A DNA stretch of 64,000 nucleotides from Branchipolynoe longqiensis (lineage: Eukaryota > Annelida > Polychaeta > Phyllodocida > Polynoidae), in the NCBI GenBank assembly GCA_030323885.1, contig CM059194.1:9348963-9412962 (forward strand). The letters are read 5' to 3'. The notes under the pieces were generated by a model. The model was not told where the DNA came from. It searched no databases and saw only the letters and a list, made by a program, of their open reading frames with translations. Positions 41,406 to 52,772 of the stretch are shown here, piece after piece. Numbering within the stretch: the stretch's first letter is position 1; each line of letters opens with the position of its first letter. A program made the position numbers and the translations under genes.

Positions 41406-44082
41406 TTATTCTTGTCCCCAGGGAGGTGCAGAGGAAATCTCAAAGTTATATTGACAAGATAGCCAAAACAATCGTTTAATCCAGTCCATAATAATGCGAT
41501 TCTTTGACCTACCAGATGATATTGCGCAGCTGACTACAGTACTGTCGGTCATAAAAATGATTGACTTACCCTCCCATAGCGAACCCCATCGGTGAGCCGC
41601 CGACATGGCAGCCCACATTTCCCTCACATTAATATGAGCTGACATGCAGGAGGGATCTGAGGCGGCGAAATGATGGCCCAAGCTTGCTTCCAGCTCTAAG
41701 CTATCGGTGTCTTTAAATGCGCCAGCTAACCAGTCGTCGGCATAAATGGCGCCAAACCCATAATCCGAAGCATCCGAATATACAGCTATTACAGGCGCAT
41801 GGCGACCAAGAATTTTTGCCAACCCGTTAAACTTATCCATAAACTCTAGCCACCAACCAATCTCATCCCTGAACTCATTAGTCAACCTCCATTTAAAATA
41901 GGGTAGCTTCAGCATTGCAATTCCGTCGTAAATCCGACTACAGAACGATCGGCCCCCCCTAACAACCGTGGCACAGTGTGCTAGCCGACCCGCTAGCTGC
42001 TCTAGTTGCCTCTTTGTCGCCTTACGCATCTCCATAAAGGGGCGTAGCTGGATCTTGAATTTGTCTATTTTGTCCTGCGGTAATCTAAGCTGTAAGGCAA
42101 TTGTATCAATTTCTATCCCCAAGAATCTTGCAGTCTGGGTCGGGGACCGTAATTTTTGGTAATTAATATAAAAACCCAATCTTCTTATTAAGGTAATTAC
42201 TATAGTCTGATATCGTGCACACGATTCCCAATCGTGGCCGAGCGAGGCAAAATCATCCAAATAATTAATAGTGGCAGGAGCCCCCCCACGTGATGCACAA
42301 CGCACAACGCAATCTCCGATCTCTGAAAAAATGAAAGGACTGGATGACAAACCCATACACATTCTATTATCCAAATAATATTGGGCATCATCTCCCAAGT
42401 CAAAGAGCAAGCCCTGCCTAGGTCGATCTAGGGGGTGTATAGCCACCGATCTATATGCATTTTTAATATCCGTGACCGCAATGAAGTCACCTTGTACCAT
42501 TTCATCAACTAGAGCGTCCACTCCCCTATACGAAAATGGTTTAGTCACTTCATCAACATAACTATTTACAGACGACATGTATGGTTTGGAGCAATCAACA
42601 ACCATTCGTAGATCAGTGGTCGCCTTCTTCACACAAAACACATTATGTATACAGGTCGGTTTGTTAGTTACCCTACTAATGTAGCCATCGTCCACTTCCC
42701 TGCGGAGCTTGTTAACAATAAATTCTCTTTCAACATCCTGCAAAGCAAAGGTTAGTGGTGAATCATAAGAAGCCGGACAATTAATATTGATGACATGGAA
42801 ACCAAACAAAAAGCCCTTGAGCATATAATCCCAATTACAGTCCAATGTACCACGAAAAAATAACTCGCACAATAACCGGCAAGGCTTCAATTGCGACAGG
42901 AAACCTGCAATATAGTGAGTACAACAACAAGTTCCCAATGAACAACTCTCATCCACAGTAAATACTACAGTATTATCCTCATGAGTTAAGTCCACAGCTG
43001 TGAATACAAGGTCCCCACGAACCAGTGTCACTGATAACCAATCTGATTTAGGCAGTTCCCAACCCAATGGTGCAGGCGAATAGGCCAGATCCCGGAAATC
43101 GGTCCGTTCATGGTTGGTCGCTCCCGCCAGTGCGTATGCGTCACCGTTCGTCCTCGCCGTAGATGGAGCTTCTACTGCGACTGATACTGCGTGGCTTATC
43201 CCAGCTCCTTCCTCGGCCACTGCCACACATGCCTGGCTGTCCCGACGCGCTCGCCTCCAATTCGCATCCAGGCTCGTCTCCGAACTGGTCAACGCCGTAG
43301 CCTGCTCCGATGAATGTACCACACCAGATGTCACTCTGTCTTCAGTTGCCCGCCCAGCTGCAACCCCCCCCTACTAATGTAGCCATCGTCCACTTCCCTG
43401 CGGAGCTTGTTAACAATAAATTCTCTTTCAACATCTGCAAAGCAAAGGTTAGTGGTGAATCATAAGAAGCCGGACAATTAATATTGATGACATGGAAACC
43501 AAACAAAAAGCCCTTGAGCATATAATCCCAATTACAGTCCAATGTACCACGAAAAAATAACTCGCACAATAACCGGCAAGGCTTCAATTGCGACAGGCAA
43601 CCTGCAATATAGTGAGTACAACAACAAGTTCCCAATGAACAACTCTCATCCACAGTAAATACTACAGTATTATCCTCATGAGTTAAGTCCACAGCTGTGA
43701 ATACAAGGTACCCACGAACCAGTGTCACTGATAACCAATCTGATTTAGGCAGTTCCCAACCCAATGGTGCAGGCGAATAGGCCAGATCCCGGAAATCGGT
43801 CCGTTCATGGTTGGTCGCTCCCGCCAGTGCGTATGCGTCACCGTTCGTCCTCGCCGTAGATGGAGCTTCTACTGCGACTGATACTGCGTGGCTTATCCCA
43901 GCTCCTTCCTCGGCCACTGCCACACATGCCTGGCTGTCCCGACGCGCTCGCCTCCAATTCGCATCCAGGCTCGTCTCCGAACTGGTCAACGCCGTAGCCT
44001 GCTCCGATGAATGTACCACACCAGATGTCACTCTGTCTTCAGTTGCCCGCCCAGCTGCAACCCCCGCCTCTGTGCTGAACAA
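41406..44082 (-). pseudogene. RT/RNase H of the third YR family, with an internal tandem duplication
   Basis: The N-terminus is at 44082, and its first ~230 residues are encoded twice because 42673-43370 is duplicated as 43371-44067. A one-base deletion near 43435 shifts the upstream copy, so the full protein cannot be made as written. From 43334 one frame is open for 642 codons: FIVNKLRREVDDGYIS, MVVDCSKPYMSSVNS, the catalytic FIAVTDIKNAYRSV, MGLSSSPFIFSEI and TINYLDDFASLG. The connection LAGRLAHCA and RNase H follow with VYSDASDYGFGA, INVREMWAA and FMTDSTVV. All catalytic acids are present downstream of the duplication. The order is DIRS/Ngaro-type. Confidence 0.85.
42673..44067. repeat. 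recent ~698-bp tandem duplication
   Basis: 42673-43370 and 43371-44067 differ by eye at only about three positions: a one-base deletion near 43435, A/C near 43595 and C/A near 43710. Junction at the C run 43364-43370. Confidence 0.92.
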
Positions 44083-44130
44083 TTGTGGCTGATCATCCCA
44101 CTGAATCTGGCCGCCTCGCGCCGCCGTATC

Positions 44131-45069
44131 TCAATCCTTAGTACACACAATTTTTTTATGGACCGACGCACCACATTTCGCACACCAGTGCCCATACTGA
44201 CACTCCGAGGCCGGCAACGCACATCCATCCTGCTTATTGTGTGCATAGCATGGCCTTTTGCCATCCTTCATAAAGACACTTCCGGTATCCGCTGGCTGAG
44301 ATGCCGCCTTCCGCGTCCGCATGTTCTCGAATGAATAATAATCTAATGCATGCTCCTGCGCTCCTGTACTGAACTCCTTAAATCCCACTTTCACCGCTTC
44401 TCTTCTTACTACAGTATCATACCCAACATGGGCTGAATGGAAAAATTTGTCCCCTCTTGCCTTACCAGACATGTAGGCGATATGGCGAACAAACTTCCGC
44501 ATATCATCTAAAGACGCATCATCCCTGTCCAGAAACCAATGGCACCCTGCCTCTATCAACTCATGCGGATTCAGTTTCGTTACACATTTCCTCTCACGGA
44601 CAAAGGTCTTTAAGTCCCACTTACTCTTAAACTTTTTGTCAGCACTCGTTGAACGGTCACACGACTCTGACGAACTCGACGAATGACGCCGGTGCCTGCG
44701 ACGCCTGTCCCTAGATGCCCTCCTACCACGAGTCGGTTTCTCGGTAACCTCTAACTGTGCCAGTTCCTCCTCCAACTTCCGCGTACGCGCCGCCATCGTC
44801 GCTAGCTTCTTACGTTGCTCCAACTTGCGTAGCCTTGCCTCCAGGACTCTCTCCTCATCACTGAAAGCTCCTTCTTCTTCTCTATGGTGCACCGGCAGTC
44901 CTTCTATAATCCTTGGTGCTTCCATCTCGGCTTTAACACCCTGCTCTTTCGCCGCCATGGCCGTCTTATTACGCGCCGATCTGCGAAGCGACCCACGCGT
45001 CCTACTACATTTAGCATTCACAGGTGCCCCATGCTTATGTCCACATGGCCCGCAATACTGATCCGGCAT
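44131..45069 (-). CDS. Gag of the third YR family
   Basis: 312 codons from the ATG at 45069. The N-terminus has CGPCGHKHGAPVNAKC. A helical, charged coiled-coil-like region follows (about residues 70-115), then an Arg/Ser-rich stretch and a conserved-looking core (WDLKTFVRERKCVTKLNPHE, GCHWFLDRDD, FVRHIAYMSGKAR). The C-terminus has a CCCH-like C-x8-C-x6-C-x3-H followed by CAKCGASVHKKIVC, an exact C-x2-C-x4-H-x4-C retroviral-type knuckle. It would bind and package the element RNA. The frame is intact and lies just upstream of the RT gene. It shares no obvious sequence with the Gags at 31 and 61 kb. Confidence 0.78.
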   Translation of the reverse strand: MPDQYCGPCGHKHGAPVNAKCSRTRGSLRRSARNKTAMAAKEQGVKAEMEAPRIIEGLPVHHREEEGAFSDEERVLEARLRKLEQRKKLATMAARTRKLEEELAQLEVTEKPTRGRRASRDRRRRHRRHSSSSSESCDRSTSADKKFKSKWDLKTFVRERKCVTKLNPHELIEAGCHWFLDRDDASLDDMRKFVRHIAYMSGKARGDKFFHSAHVGYDTVVRREAVKVGFKEFSTGAQEHALDYYSFENMRTRKAASQPADTGSVFMKDGKRPCYAHNKQDGCALPASECQYGHWCAKCGASVHKKIVCTKD

Positions 45070-45885
45070 GAGTCCGGCATGAATCAGAAATCAGCACATG
45101 GGCAGATAAAATGTCACATCACCGCCCAAGTCGCCCAGATAATGTCACTCACCACCCCAGCTGTCACACTGTCAAGACATCCGTTGCTGTTACCGGACAC
45201 CTGGCAATAATACTGCTAGTCGCCTCCCAATCAGTATTAACATATGACCACTTTATTGGTAACTCCTTCAGTGTGCAAATCGCTGACAACGGTATGACGC
45301 CCCAAGCTGGCTTATCCTAACCGTAAAGGCAATAGTATTCAGCAACATATGACACTCACTGTAGCTGTCAGCGCAACCAGGCGATAATATTGGCAGTCGG
45401 GCATTATTTACGAAATAACGTACAACGACTTACTTGTAACTTCATATAGTCTGCAAGTTGGTGACAGAGTACTCAGCAACCTATGGGCACATAAACAGTC
45501 ACTTAAGCCCCTGCTGTCACCTGTCATGACACTCAATGCAGCTGACAGCGCACACGAGGCAATAATATTGGTAGTCGGGTCCCTTTTACGAAATAATGTA
45601 CCACCACTTACTTGTAATCTCCTTTAGTGTGCACAATTGGTGAACAAGTATTCAGCACCTCTGACACCTCAACTGTCACCTCAGCCTATGCTGTCAACCT
45701 GTCATGACAACACAAATACGCCGACACCGGCTGTCAGTGTCAACTTGCATATGGCGACACTGGCTGTCACTGTCCATACGGCGACACTCCTGCCCGTCGA
45801 CACATGATATGAAATAACCAAGTCCTAGCTGGTCTATGTCAATTGAAGGCACCAGACTCCAACAGCACATGGGCAGATAAAATGT
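45070..45885. repeat. tandem ~180-bp repeats upstream of Gag
   Basis: Three units start near 45205, 45381 and 45563 with GGCRATAATAYTGGYAGTCG ... TACGAAATAAYGTACMACSACTTACTTGTAA. GCACATGGGCAGATAAAATGTCAC occurs at both ~45096 and ~45865. They are probably the 5' UTR/promoter repeats of the YR element. No gene. Confidence 0.75.
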
Positions 45886-46310
45886 CACTCCATGATGATT
45901 AAGCTGTCAGTGCAACTACACACACCGCAGCGTGTTTTTTGTTGTTGTTTTTTTACGGTACATGTCTACCACACAGCAATTATGTAGTTGTCCCTCTTTG
46001 AAATTCGAACAGTTTGTAGTATAGTTTTATCCGGCTTCCTTTATGTAGCTAGGCTCGACTGTGACCGCCCACTTCGTCCGACAAGATGGGTGTCAGTGAC
46101 ACCATTGACAGCAGAATGATGATCAAGCTGTCAGTGCAACTACACACACCCCGGTTTTTTGTTGTGTTTTTTTGTGTGTTTTTTTCCCTGATGGTACATG
46201 TCTACCAAACAGCAATTATGTAGTTATCCCTATGTGAAAATTGAACAGCTTGTAGTATAGTTTTATCTGGGTTTCTTTATGTAACCCATTATTCAGCATA
46301 GTCCCGTACA
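45886..46310. repeat. two ~225-bp tandem units
   Basis: AAGCTGTCAGTGCAACTACACACACC ... T-rich run ... GGTACATGTCTACCA.ACAGCAATTATGTAGTT ... TTGTAGTATAGTTTTATC at ~45898 and ~46126. Probably outer 5' end of the same YR element. Confidence 0.75.
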
Positions 46311-46457
46311 CAAATGCTAGGTATGTTGACATCCCCGCGATGCGCCGCCGCCGTGTCGTCCCGGCTGGCTGTGATCGCGAGTGTGCGAACTGGTCTGGAC
46401 AACTCGACCAAAATCGCTTCTCATTGGCTAAATAATGGAGTTAGAGGGAAACCCCGA

Positions 46458-46465
46458 TGACGTCA
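46458..46465. promoter_or_regulatory. CRE-type palindrome TGACGTCA
   Basis: A perfect CREB/ATF-type site in a short CpG-containing stretch (46330-46480) about 1.1 kb upstream of the transposase-like ATG. Chance occurrence is possible. Confidence 0.3.
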
Positions 46466-46559
46466 TAGTTAAGGAAACCTGTCCCGATATCCTCGTTTTC
46501 GAATTTGTGATTTCTGTTTATTAGTTCATTCTTGACAGTCTTTCAATCATTTGCCGTAC

Positions 46560-47330
46560 TTTTCGCATGCTCAAATCGGTTCAAAATCACTTTGGACGTA
46601 AATAAAAAATATATAGACGTAATTATTAATATCTTTTCTCACTATATACCAAATATTATCATGCTCCTATATGTCGAACATGGTTGATTTTGAATGGCAA
46701 AGTGTCATGGTTTGCGCGACTTTGGCGCGGAGTGCGTGGCTCGTGCCACAGTCGTGGGGAGCAGGACTTCTGACACTCTAGTGACAGGCTCATCTCTGCA
46801 TTGCTCAAATCGGTTCAAAATCACTTTGGACGTAAATAAAAAACATATAGAATCAATTATTAATGTCTTTTCTCACTATATACCAAATATTATCATGCTC
46901 CTATACGTCGAAAGTGGTTAATTTTGAATTGGAAAGTGTCATGGTTTGATTGACTTTGGCGCAGTGCTTTCAATCATTTGCCGTACTTTTCGCATGCTCA
47001 AATCGGTTCAAAATCACTTTGGACGTAAATAAAAATTATATAGACGTAATTATTAATGTCTTTTCTCACTATGTACCAAATATTATCATGCTCCTATATG
47101 TCGAAAGTGGTTGATTTTGAATGGCAATTTGTCATGGTTTGCGCGACTTTGGCGCGGGGCGCATACCTCATGGGGAGGAGTACTTCTGACACTATAGTGA
47201 CAGGCTCACTTCTGCCATGCTCAAATCGGTTCAAAATTACTTTGGATGTAAATAAAAAATATGTAGACCCAATTATTAATGTCTTTTCTTTATTTTTGAA
47301 TCGGAAAGTATCATCTGTGTCAACTGTCAC
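46560..47330. repeat. four tandem ~190-235-bp units upstream of the transposase-like gene
   Basis: GCTCAAATCGGTTCAAAATYAC begins units at ~46569, ~46803, ~46996 and ~47219. Each goes on with TTTGGAYGTAAATAAAAA, TATTAATRTCTTTTCTC and in three cases CATGCTCCTATAYGTCGAA. They are subterminal or promoter repeats. Confidence 0.85.
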
Positions 47331-47458
47331 CTCTGCCTTGGGCAACTTGTGTGCATGGGGAGGAGGACTTCTGACAGTCTCACCTCTGCCTTGCGCGACT
47401 TGTGCCATGGGGGGAGGAGGGCTTCTGAGATTCTCAACTCTGCCATGCAACTTGGGGT

Positions 47459-47466
47459 ATATATGC
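47459..47466 (+). promoter_or_regulatory. possible TATA box
   Basis: GTATATATGC, about 105 bp upstream of the ATG at 47568, which has the context AAAGATGCC. Its position suits a short 5' UTR. Confidence 0.35.
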
Positions 47467-47567
47467 TGGTTGTCCACCACCATCTTCATTATACCTCCTG
47501 CTGCTGACCGGATCACTCATTCACTTCTCAGGTGCTTTTCATTATATCTTGAGGACATTTTAGAAAG

Positions 47568-50415
47568 ATGCCACCTAAGAAGAAGAGGAAAATCCAGCAG
47601 CCTACTGATGAAAAGACAGGATTAAAACGACAGTACCTGGTGGAGAAATTTTCTGTTTTTCCATCTGATGGCAAGGATTTCTTGAAGGGACATGTTTTGC
47701 ACACATACTTCCATGTATGCAACAGTAGTCGTGCTGACACAACAAAAGAACTCATCAAACATTTTCTTCCATCCTCAGTTGATCAGGATGTAATGAAGCG
47801 TCTCCTTAATAATGGCATTAAGAGAGCAGTGGAGGCAGTTTCAAAGTTCAAGAAACTTACGGCCACCGCGCAGAAAATGAAATTTGATGCTGTGTGTTGC
47901 GAACGTTTGGATATTATCCAAGGTGTTCTTCCTCCGTCTCCATCTGAAGCATCATTGTCAAATAGCGGTTATTCTGAACCACAGGAACTTGCTATAATGC
48001 ATCACAAATCACCTGTAAATACGAGGACAGTTGCTAAATGCAAGAACTGCCAGATTCTGCGCAAAACTGCAAGAAATCTACGTGAGAAGCTCTTGAAGGT
48101 GCGGCGGGATAGAATAGCAAGAGTTAAAGAGCTTGCTGCTAAGAAAAGAAAAAAAGATTGTACATCGAGGCTGAACCAGAAAATTAAAAGAAAGGACTCT
48201 CAAATACAGAAGGCCAAGGAGATGCTGGACTCTTCCAACCTTGCTTCACGTCTTGCTAGTGCAATCAAGGAGGTGTCATCACTTGAGAAGAAGCACAAAC
48301 GTATAATAAGGTACCACAAACAGCCTCAGAAACAATTGTTTTCTCCTGACACTGACACTTCCATGTCCACATACATTGAAGACTTACAAGCCGAAATTGC
48401 TGGAAAGAACTTGGAAATATTCAGTTTGCAAGACGAGAAACTGAAATTGGAAGATCGGGTGCATGAACTGGAGGAGGATATCAAGTTGACAAAGACTGAT
48501 GGAAAGACGTACTCTCCAGAAATGAGAATGATGGTGTATGAAGGAATCATCAGCCAGACACCTACAGCACATATCCCAAAGATAATCGAGAACATCTCAC
48601 GTCGCTGTGGTGTGACATTAAACAATATTCCTGCCAGGACAAGTGTTGAGGCAATGGCTCGTGAATTAGGAACAATCGCGGAACTACAAACTGCAGAAAC
48701 CCTAATCGCAAATCAACACAATACCATTGGATTTGATGCCACAACCCAGGAGGGGAGTCATGTAAATGAGATTCATTTTACCACTGCAAATGAATGTTTG
48801 TCAGCCGCTGTGGATGAATTACCGGGGGGCACTGCAGAGGACTACCACGCCCACATATGTGAGACTGTTGACAATCTGGCATCCGTATATGTGTATTTCA
48901 ATGAAGATAAGGACTATCAGGATTCGAGAAAGAAGATAATATCAAATATTTCAAATTCTCTAACCGATCGGTGTGCAGCTAACCATGCAACCATTCGAAT
49001 TGTAGAGGAAACATGGGGTAAGAACATCAACGAACTGAACTGCCACCTACACCCCTTAGATTCTACTGCCACAAAAGCAAGAGCAGCATTGAAATCCTAT
49101 GAGAAAAGAGAAAAACGTTCAAAAAAAGATCAAGGGATCAGATTGTTTAGCAGGAGATATTGTTATTCAACTGAACAAGTTACGATTTAAGGATTCCAAG
49201 GGTGACCCAAAGGGATTCTTAGTGTTCTTGGAGGAGAACAAGCTGCCAAGGGGAATTCTGCCCCGCTATAGGGGAAACAGGTTGCACATTTTGTTTCATA
49301 TCTGTGGAATACTGACTGAACATTACACCTTGTTTCAGAAGTTCCTAACACAAGGGCCGTCCCTTGGTGGCCTTCGATCGTGTGTGCATGATGACTTTTG
49401 TTCTGTGGTGGGTCGTGTTGAGATGCAGGTGCTTGGTCTGCTAGGCAAACTGATGACAGGCCCATGGATGAAGCAATTTTACACATCCTTAGCAGACCAG
49501 ATAGACCATGTAGATGGAATTGGGCGTGTGAGGGAAGTGCTTGTGAGGCTGAAAGCTCTGATAGAGAGTCCGAGTGATACCCTTACCATGCAGAAGGATG
49601 TGTTTGATCATGAGCTGGGCACTTCTGATGGTACTTTGCAAAAATTGAGAGAGGCACCGGTGGAGATGGACATTTTTAATAATTTGATGCAAGTATGCAT
49701 TCTGGGGATTGTTGAGGTACTTGAAAGACAATACAAGAGGTACTTTGAGATGGATATAAGTGATGTGTTGAGAGCGGAAACAAAGTCTTCACGATCCCAT
49801 AATATTGATTCAGAGCAAATGATGGGTATGTTTGCTGCACTGAAAGCAAATGCTCCTAGTGCTACTTTGTGCTACATTTCTTGTAAATTAAGAACAGTTA
49901 AAAACAAAACACTTGAATATCTTGACAACATGGATTCAGAAAGAAGGGATAGGATCGTACAAAAGGCCATCAATCTGGGACAGAAACAGAGAAAGACGAA
50001 GAGGAAGAAACAGAAGGGACTGATAGAAGAAATGGCTCGAAGGCTGGCAGATAAAGAGCAAAAAAAGGATGAGAAAATGAGAAGGGGGATCGAGAAGAGT
50101 CTCAAGAATATGAAGACGATAGATCAAAGTGCTGTGGAACAGGAATTTCCAAATCTGAACGAGGCTCAGGTGGAGACTTTGGTGGATCTGTTAACCGGAA
50201 AATCTGTTGGCCACAATATCTGTCATATTTGGTATGAAGCTGGTGATCAGGTGCCATACACTGGCCTAATTGAAAAAGTATTTGGTCAGCGCAAGGACAA
50301 GAAATATGTTGTTTCCTACTGGTTACTCCAGGACACTATTGATAATGCCACTCAACATCGTATTTCTGTGTATGCCCTTGGGGCGGACTTCATATTGAAC
50401 GATTTGATGATCTAA
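47568..50415 (+). pseudogene. uncharacterised DDE-type transposase-like protein, split by one frameshift
   Basis: Frame 1 (47568-49190, ATG in good context) has a basic N-terminus (PPKKKRKIQQ), a CKNCQ motif and coiled-coil-like helices (about residues 155-330). The core shows an Asp in IGFDATTQEG (~389) and another in LTDRCAANHATI (~466), then NCHLHPLDS. Frame 2 (open 49099-50415) continues after an A7 run at ~49126-49133 with IVIQLNKLRFKDSKGD and a candidate Glu in HNIDSEQMMGMF, then a Lys-rich tail. The spacing suits an RNase H-fold DDE transposase. I recall similar proteins in invertebrate genomes but cannot name the superfamily. One extra A explains the split; a sequencing slip is possible. 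Tandem arrays flank both ends; no terminal inverted repeat found. Confidence 0.6.
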
Positions 50416-50960
50416 TTAGGGATACAGCATTGATTGTTATATCGTCACTTTATTTTGTGTGGGACTCTTTGTGTGATTTTATTACGATCTCTTCTTGTGG
50501 GAGAAATCTTGCAAAAATCTTTTAAATATAATGAAAATTAAGTTCTGGCAACTTTTGTCTTTGAGCTACTCTTCAAGATTAATTAGTTAATTTGATAATA
50601 TAATTAGGGATACAGCATTGATTGTTATATTGTCACTTTATTTTGTGTGGGACTCTTTGTGTGATTTTAATACGATATCTTCTTGTGGGAGAAATCTTGC
50701 AAAAATCTTTTAAATATAATGAAAATTAAGTTCTGGCAACTTTTGTCTTTGAGCTACTCTTCAAGATTAATTAGTTAATTTGATAATATAATTAGGGATA
50801 CAGCATTGATTGTTATATTGTCACTTTTCTTATGTGGCACTCTTTGTGTGATTTTATTACGATCTCTTCTTGTGGGAGGAATCATGCAAAAATCTTGTAA
50901 ATATCAATAAAATTAAGTATTTTCTGGCATATTTTTGTGTTTGAGCTACTCTTCTGAGAT
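50412..50960. repeat. three 188-bp tandem units after the transposase-like gene
   Basis: AATTAGGGATACAGCATTGA begins units at 50412, 50600 and 50789. The first two are nearly identical; the third is more diverged. Each holds GTGTGATTTTAWTACGATMTCTTCTTGTGGGAG. They may carry the gene's poly(A) sites. Confidence 0.9.
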
Positions 50961-51872
50961 TAATTAATCAATTAATTAGTTAATTTCTTACTAATACAAA
51001 ATCAGCCTTTGATGCAGCCTTAAAATGGACCTTTTCTTGTTTATAATCTATTACCTAAATCATGTAAATATCATGTAATTTAAGGAAGTTATGGTATATT
51101 TTGTGGTTGAGCTACTCTTCAAGATAATTAATTAATTAATAACATAATTAGTTAATTAAATAATTAATAATACAAACTCAGTCCTTGATGGAGCATTAAA
51201 AAGGACTTTTTCTTCTCTTTAATCTATTACAAAAACCATGTACATATCATGAAAACTAATGAAGTTATGCACTTTTTTCATTCAGTTTGCATTGTTTAGG
51301 GTCACACCCATTCCCTTTGTTTCAGTCTAATTATAGGACACAAAAACATGCGATTTTTAATAAATAAAAAATCATAACTTTCTTAATACTAGACCAATAT
51401 GCATGATCTTTGTGTTATTTAAAAGCATTTGTTTGGCTCTTTATAATGGTATGAGTATCATTTCTATATGGTAAATTTAAAAAAAATTCCAACATACCTA
51501 CAAATGCTACACCAACACCGGCAGCACAACATCACCGAAAAGGTATAAAGCTTATCGAACAAGCAAAAATAAACAAATAATAAGTAATATTAATACTGTC
51601 CTTAAACTTCAAGCAAGTCGACGTCCCATTGTAGAAAGAAGGTCCGGTGCAGCTGCCGGTGCTGGCACTCAATCCGACGGTGTCAATACACTGGTCGTCA
51701 ATGTCACAACACGTGGGCGCAACATATCCGACACTGTCACTGCCATGTAAAGCACTCAGAAACAACCCCGTATGACCACTTCCGCTCTCCTCCCGACACG
51801 GCTACCAACGTTCAAGAAACATTCTACTTAGCTGCTGCCCCTGCACAAGGCTTTGAATGATAACCCTCGCGG
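50961..51872. other. gene-less AT-rich interval
   Basis: Diverged relatives of the 188-bp unit continue to ~51270 (GAGCTACTCTTCAAGA, TCAGYCYTTGATGSAGC). TTAATTAATTAAT-type runs are frequent. No coding signal. Confidence 0.45.
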
Positions 51873-52243
51873 CCGGTGTGGCGGTCTCCGATGCCACAAG
51901 GCTGATATGCCAAATGTCGCTTCTGCGCATGCGCGGATTTTCGGACGTTGCGGCGATCACTGCTATTTGTTTTGTTTACACTCGGCGATTCGACGCTGAT
52001 CGATCTGCTACGTTAATATCGCTTGGGAATTTAAGGTTTATTTAATTAAATTTCATTATTTGAGTATGTAATTCTGTTAAATATGATCGCATTCAATAGA
52101 TTTGCGGCCTAACACAGCCGGTACCGTGCCTGAGCTTGTAGCCGGCGAGCGCATGGGTCTTTTGCATATGTGTTAAAATCCGCGCATGCGCAGAAGCGAC
52201 ATTTGGCATATCAGCCTTGTGGCATCGGAGACCGCCACACCGG
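51873..52243. mobile_element. palindromic element, copy 1, with mirrored flank
   Basis: Perfect 69-bp inverted arms: 51873-51941 and 52175-52243. The inner ~25 bp of each arm (CGCTTCTGCGCATGCGCGGATTTT) and the interior (CGGACGTTGCGGCGATCAC ... GGGTCTTTTGCATATG) are shared with copy 2; the outer ~45 bp are not. No gene inside. It looks like a MITE or fold-back element. Confidence 0.8.
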
Positions 52244-52328
52244 GACAGGTGGTAGCCGGTCGGAGGCAGCGATCGGGAAAACAGGACAGGAGCCCTGTGT
52301 TGCCTGGTGCAGGCAAGTAAGGAATGGG

Positions 52329-52711
52329 CAGGTGTCGTATTGTGAGCCGCCCGTCATCGTCAGCGGCCTGTCGTCGCTTCTGCGCATGCGCGGATTTTCG
52401 GACGTTGCGGCGATCACTGCTATTTGTTTTGTTTACACTCGGCGATTCGACGCTGATCGATCTGCTACGTTAATATCGCTTGGAATTTAAGGTTAATTTA
52501 ATTAAATTTCATTATTTTAGTATGTAATTCTGATGTAATATGATGTAATATGATCGCATTCAATAGATTTCGGCCTAACACAGCCGGGTACCGTTCCTGA
52601 GCTTGTAGCCGGCGAGGGCATGGGTCTTTTGCATATGTCTTAAAATCCGCGCATGCGCAGAAGCGACGACAGGCCGCTGACGATGACGGGCGGCTCACAA
52701 TACGACACCTG
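52329..52711. mobile_element. palindromic element, copy 2, with a different mirrored flank
   Basis: Perfect 70-bp inverted arms: 52329-52398 and 52642-52711. The interior is nearly identical to copy 1. The outer ~47 bp (CAGGTGTCGTATTGTGAGCC...) are unrelated to the outer arm of copy 1. Confidence 0.8.
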
Positions 52712-52772
52712 TCCGTACGACGAGGGGAGCGAGGAAAGGTGGTAGTGGCGCCACCTGATGGATTCGAACCCA

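Larger units (their letters stand above)
40100..45069 (-). mobile_element. YR retrotransposon, third family, minus strand
   Basis: Order on the minus strand: Gag (45069-44131), RT/RNase H (44082-41406), tyrosine recombinase (41307-40328), then a terminal segment. The segment 40106-40163 is repeated exactly at 52773-52830 and so marks the 3' end. A hairpin-like pair CTGCGCCCTCCCTACAC/GTGTAGGAGGGGCAG lies at ~40145-40200. The 5' side probably runs on through the tandem repeats up to ~46.3 kb. The separate Gag, RT/RNase H and YR genes and the CCHC knuckle suggest a DIRS/Ngaro-type element, distinct from the others in this window. Confidence 0.8.

Noticed and set aside
49099..49190. Programmed -1 frameshift in the transposase-like gene
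   Set aside because: An A7 run is present, but the change needed is +1 (or -2), not -1, so a one-base insertion fits better.
52741..52772. tRNA on the minus strand (GGGTTCGAATCC)
   Set aside because: Only a B-box-like stretch is present; no acceptor, D or anticodon arms can be drawn.
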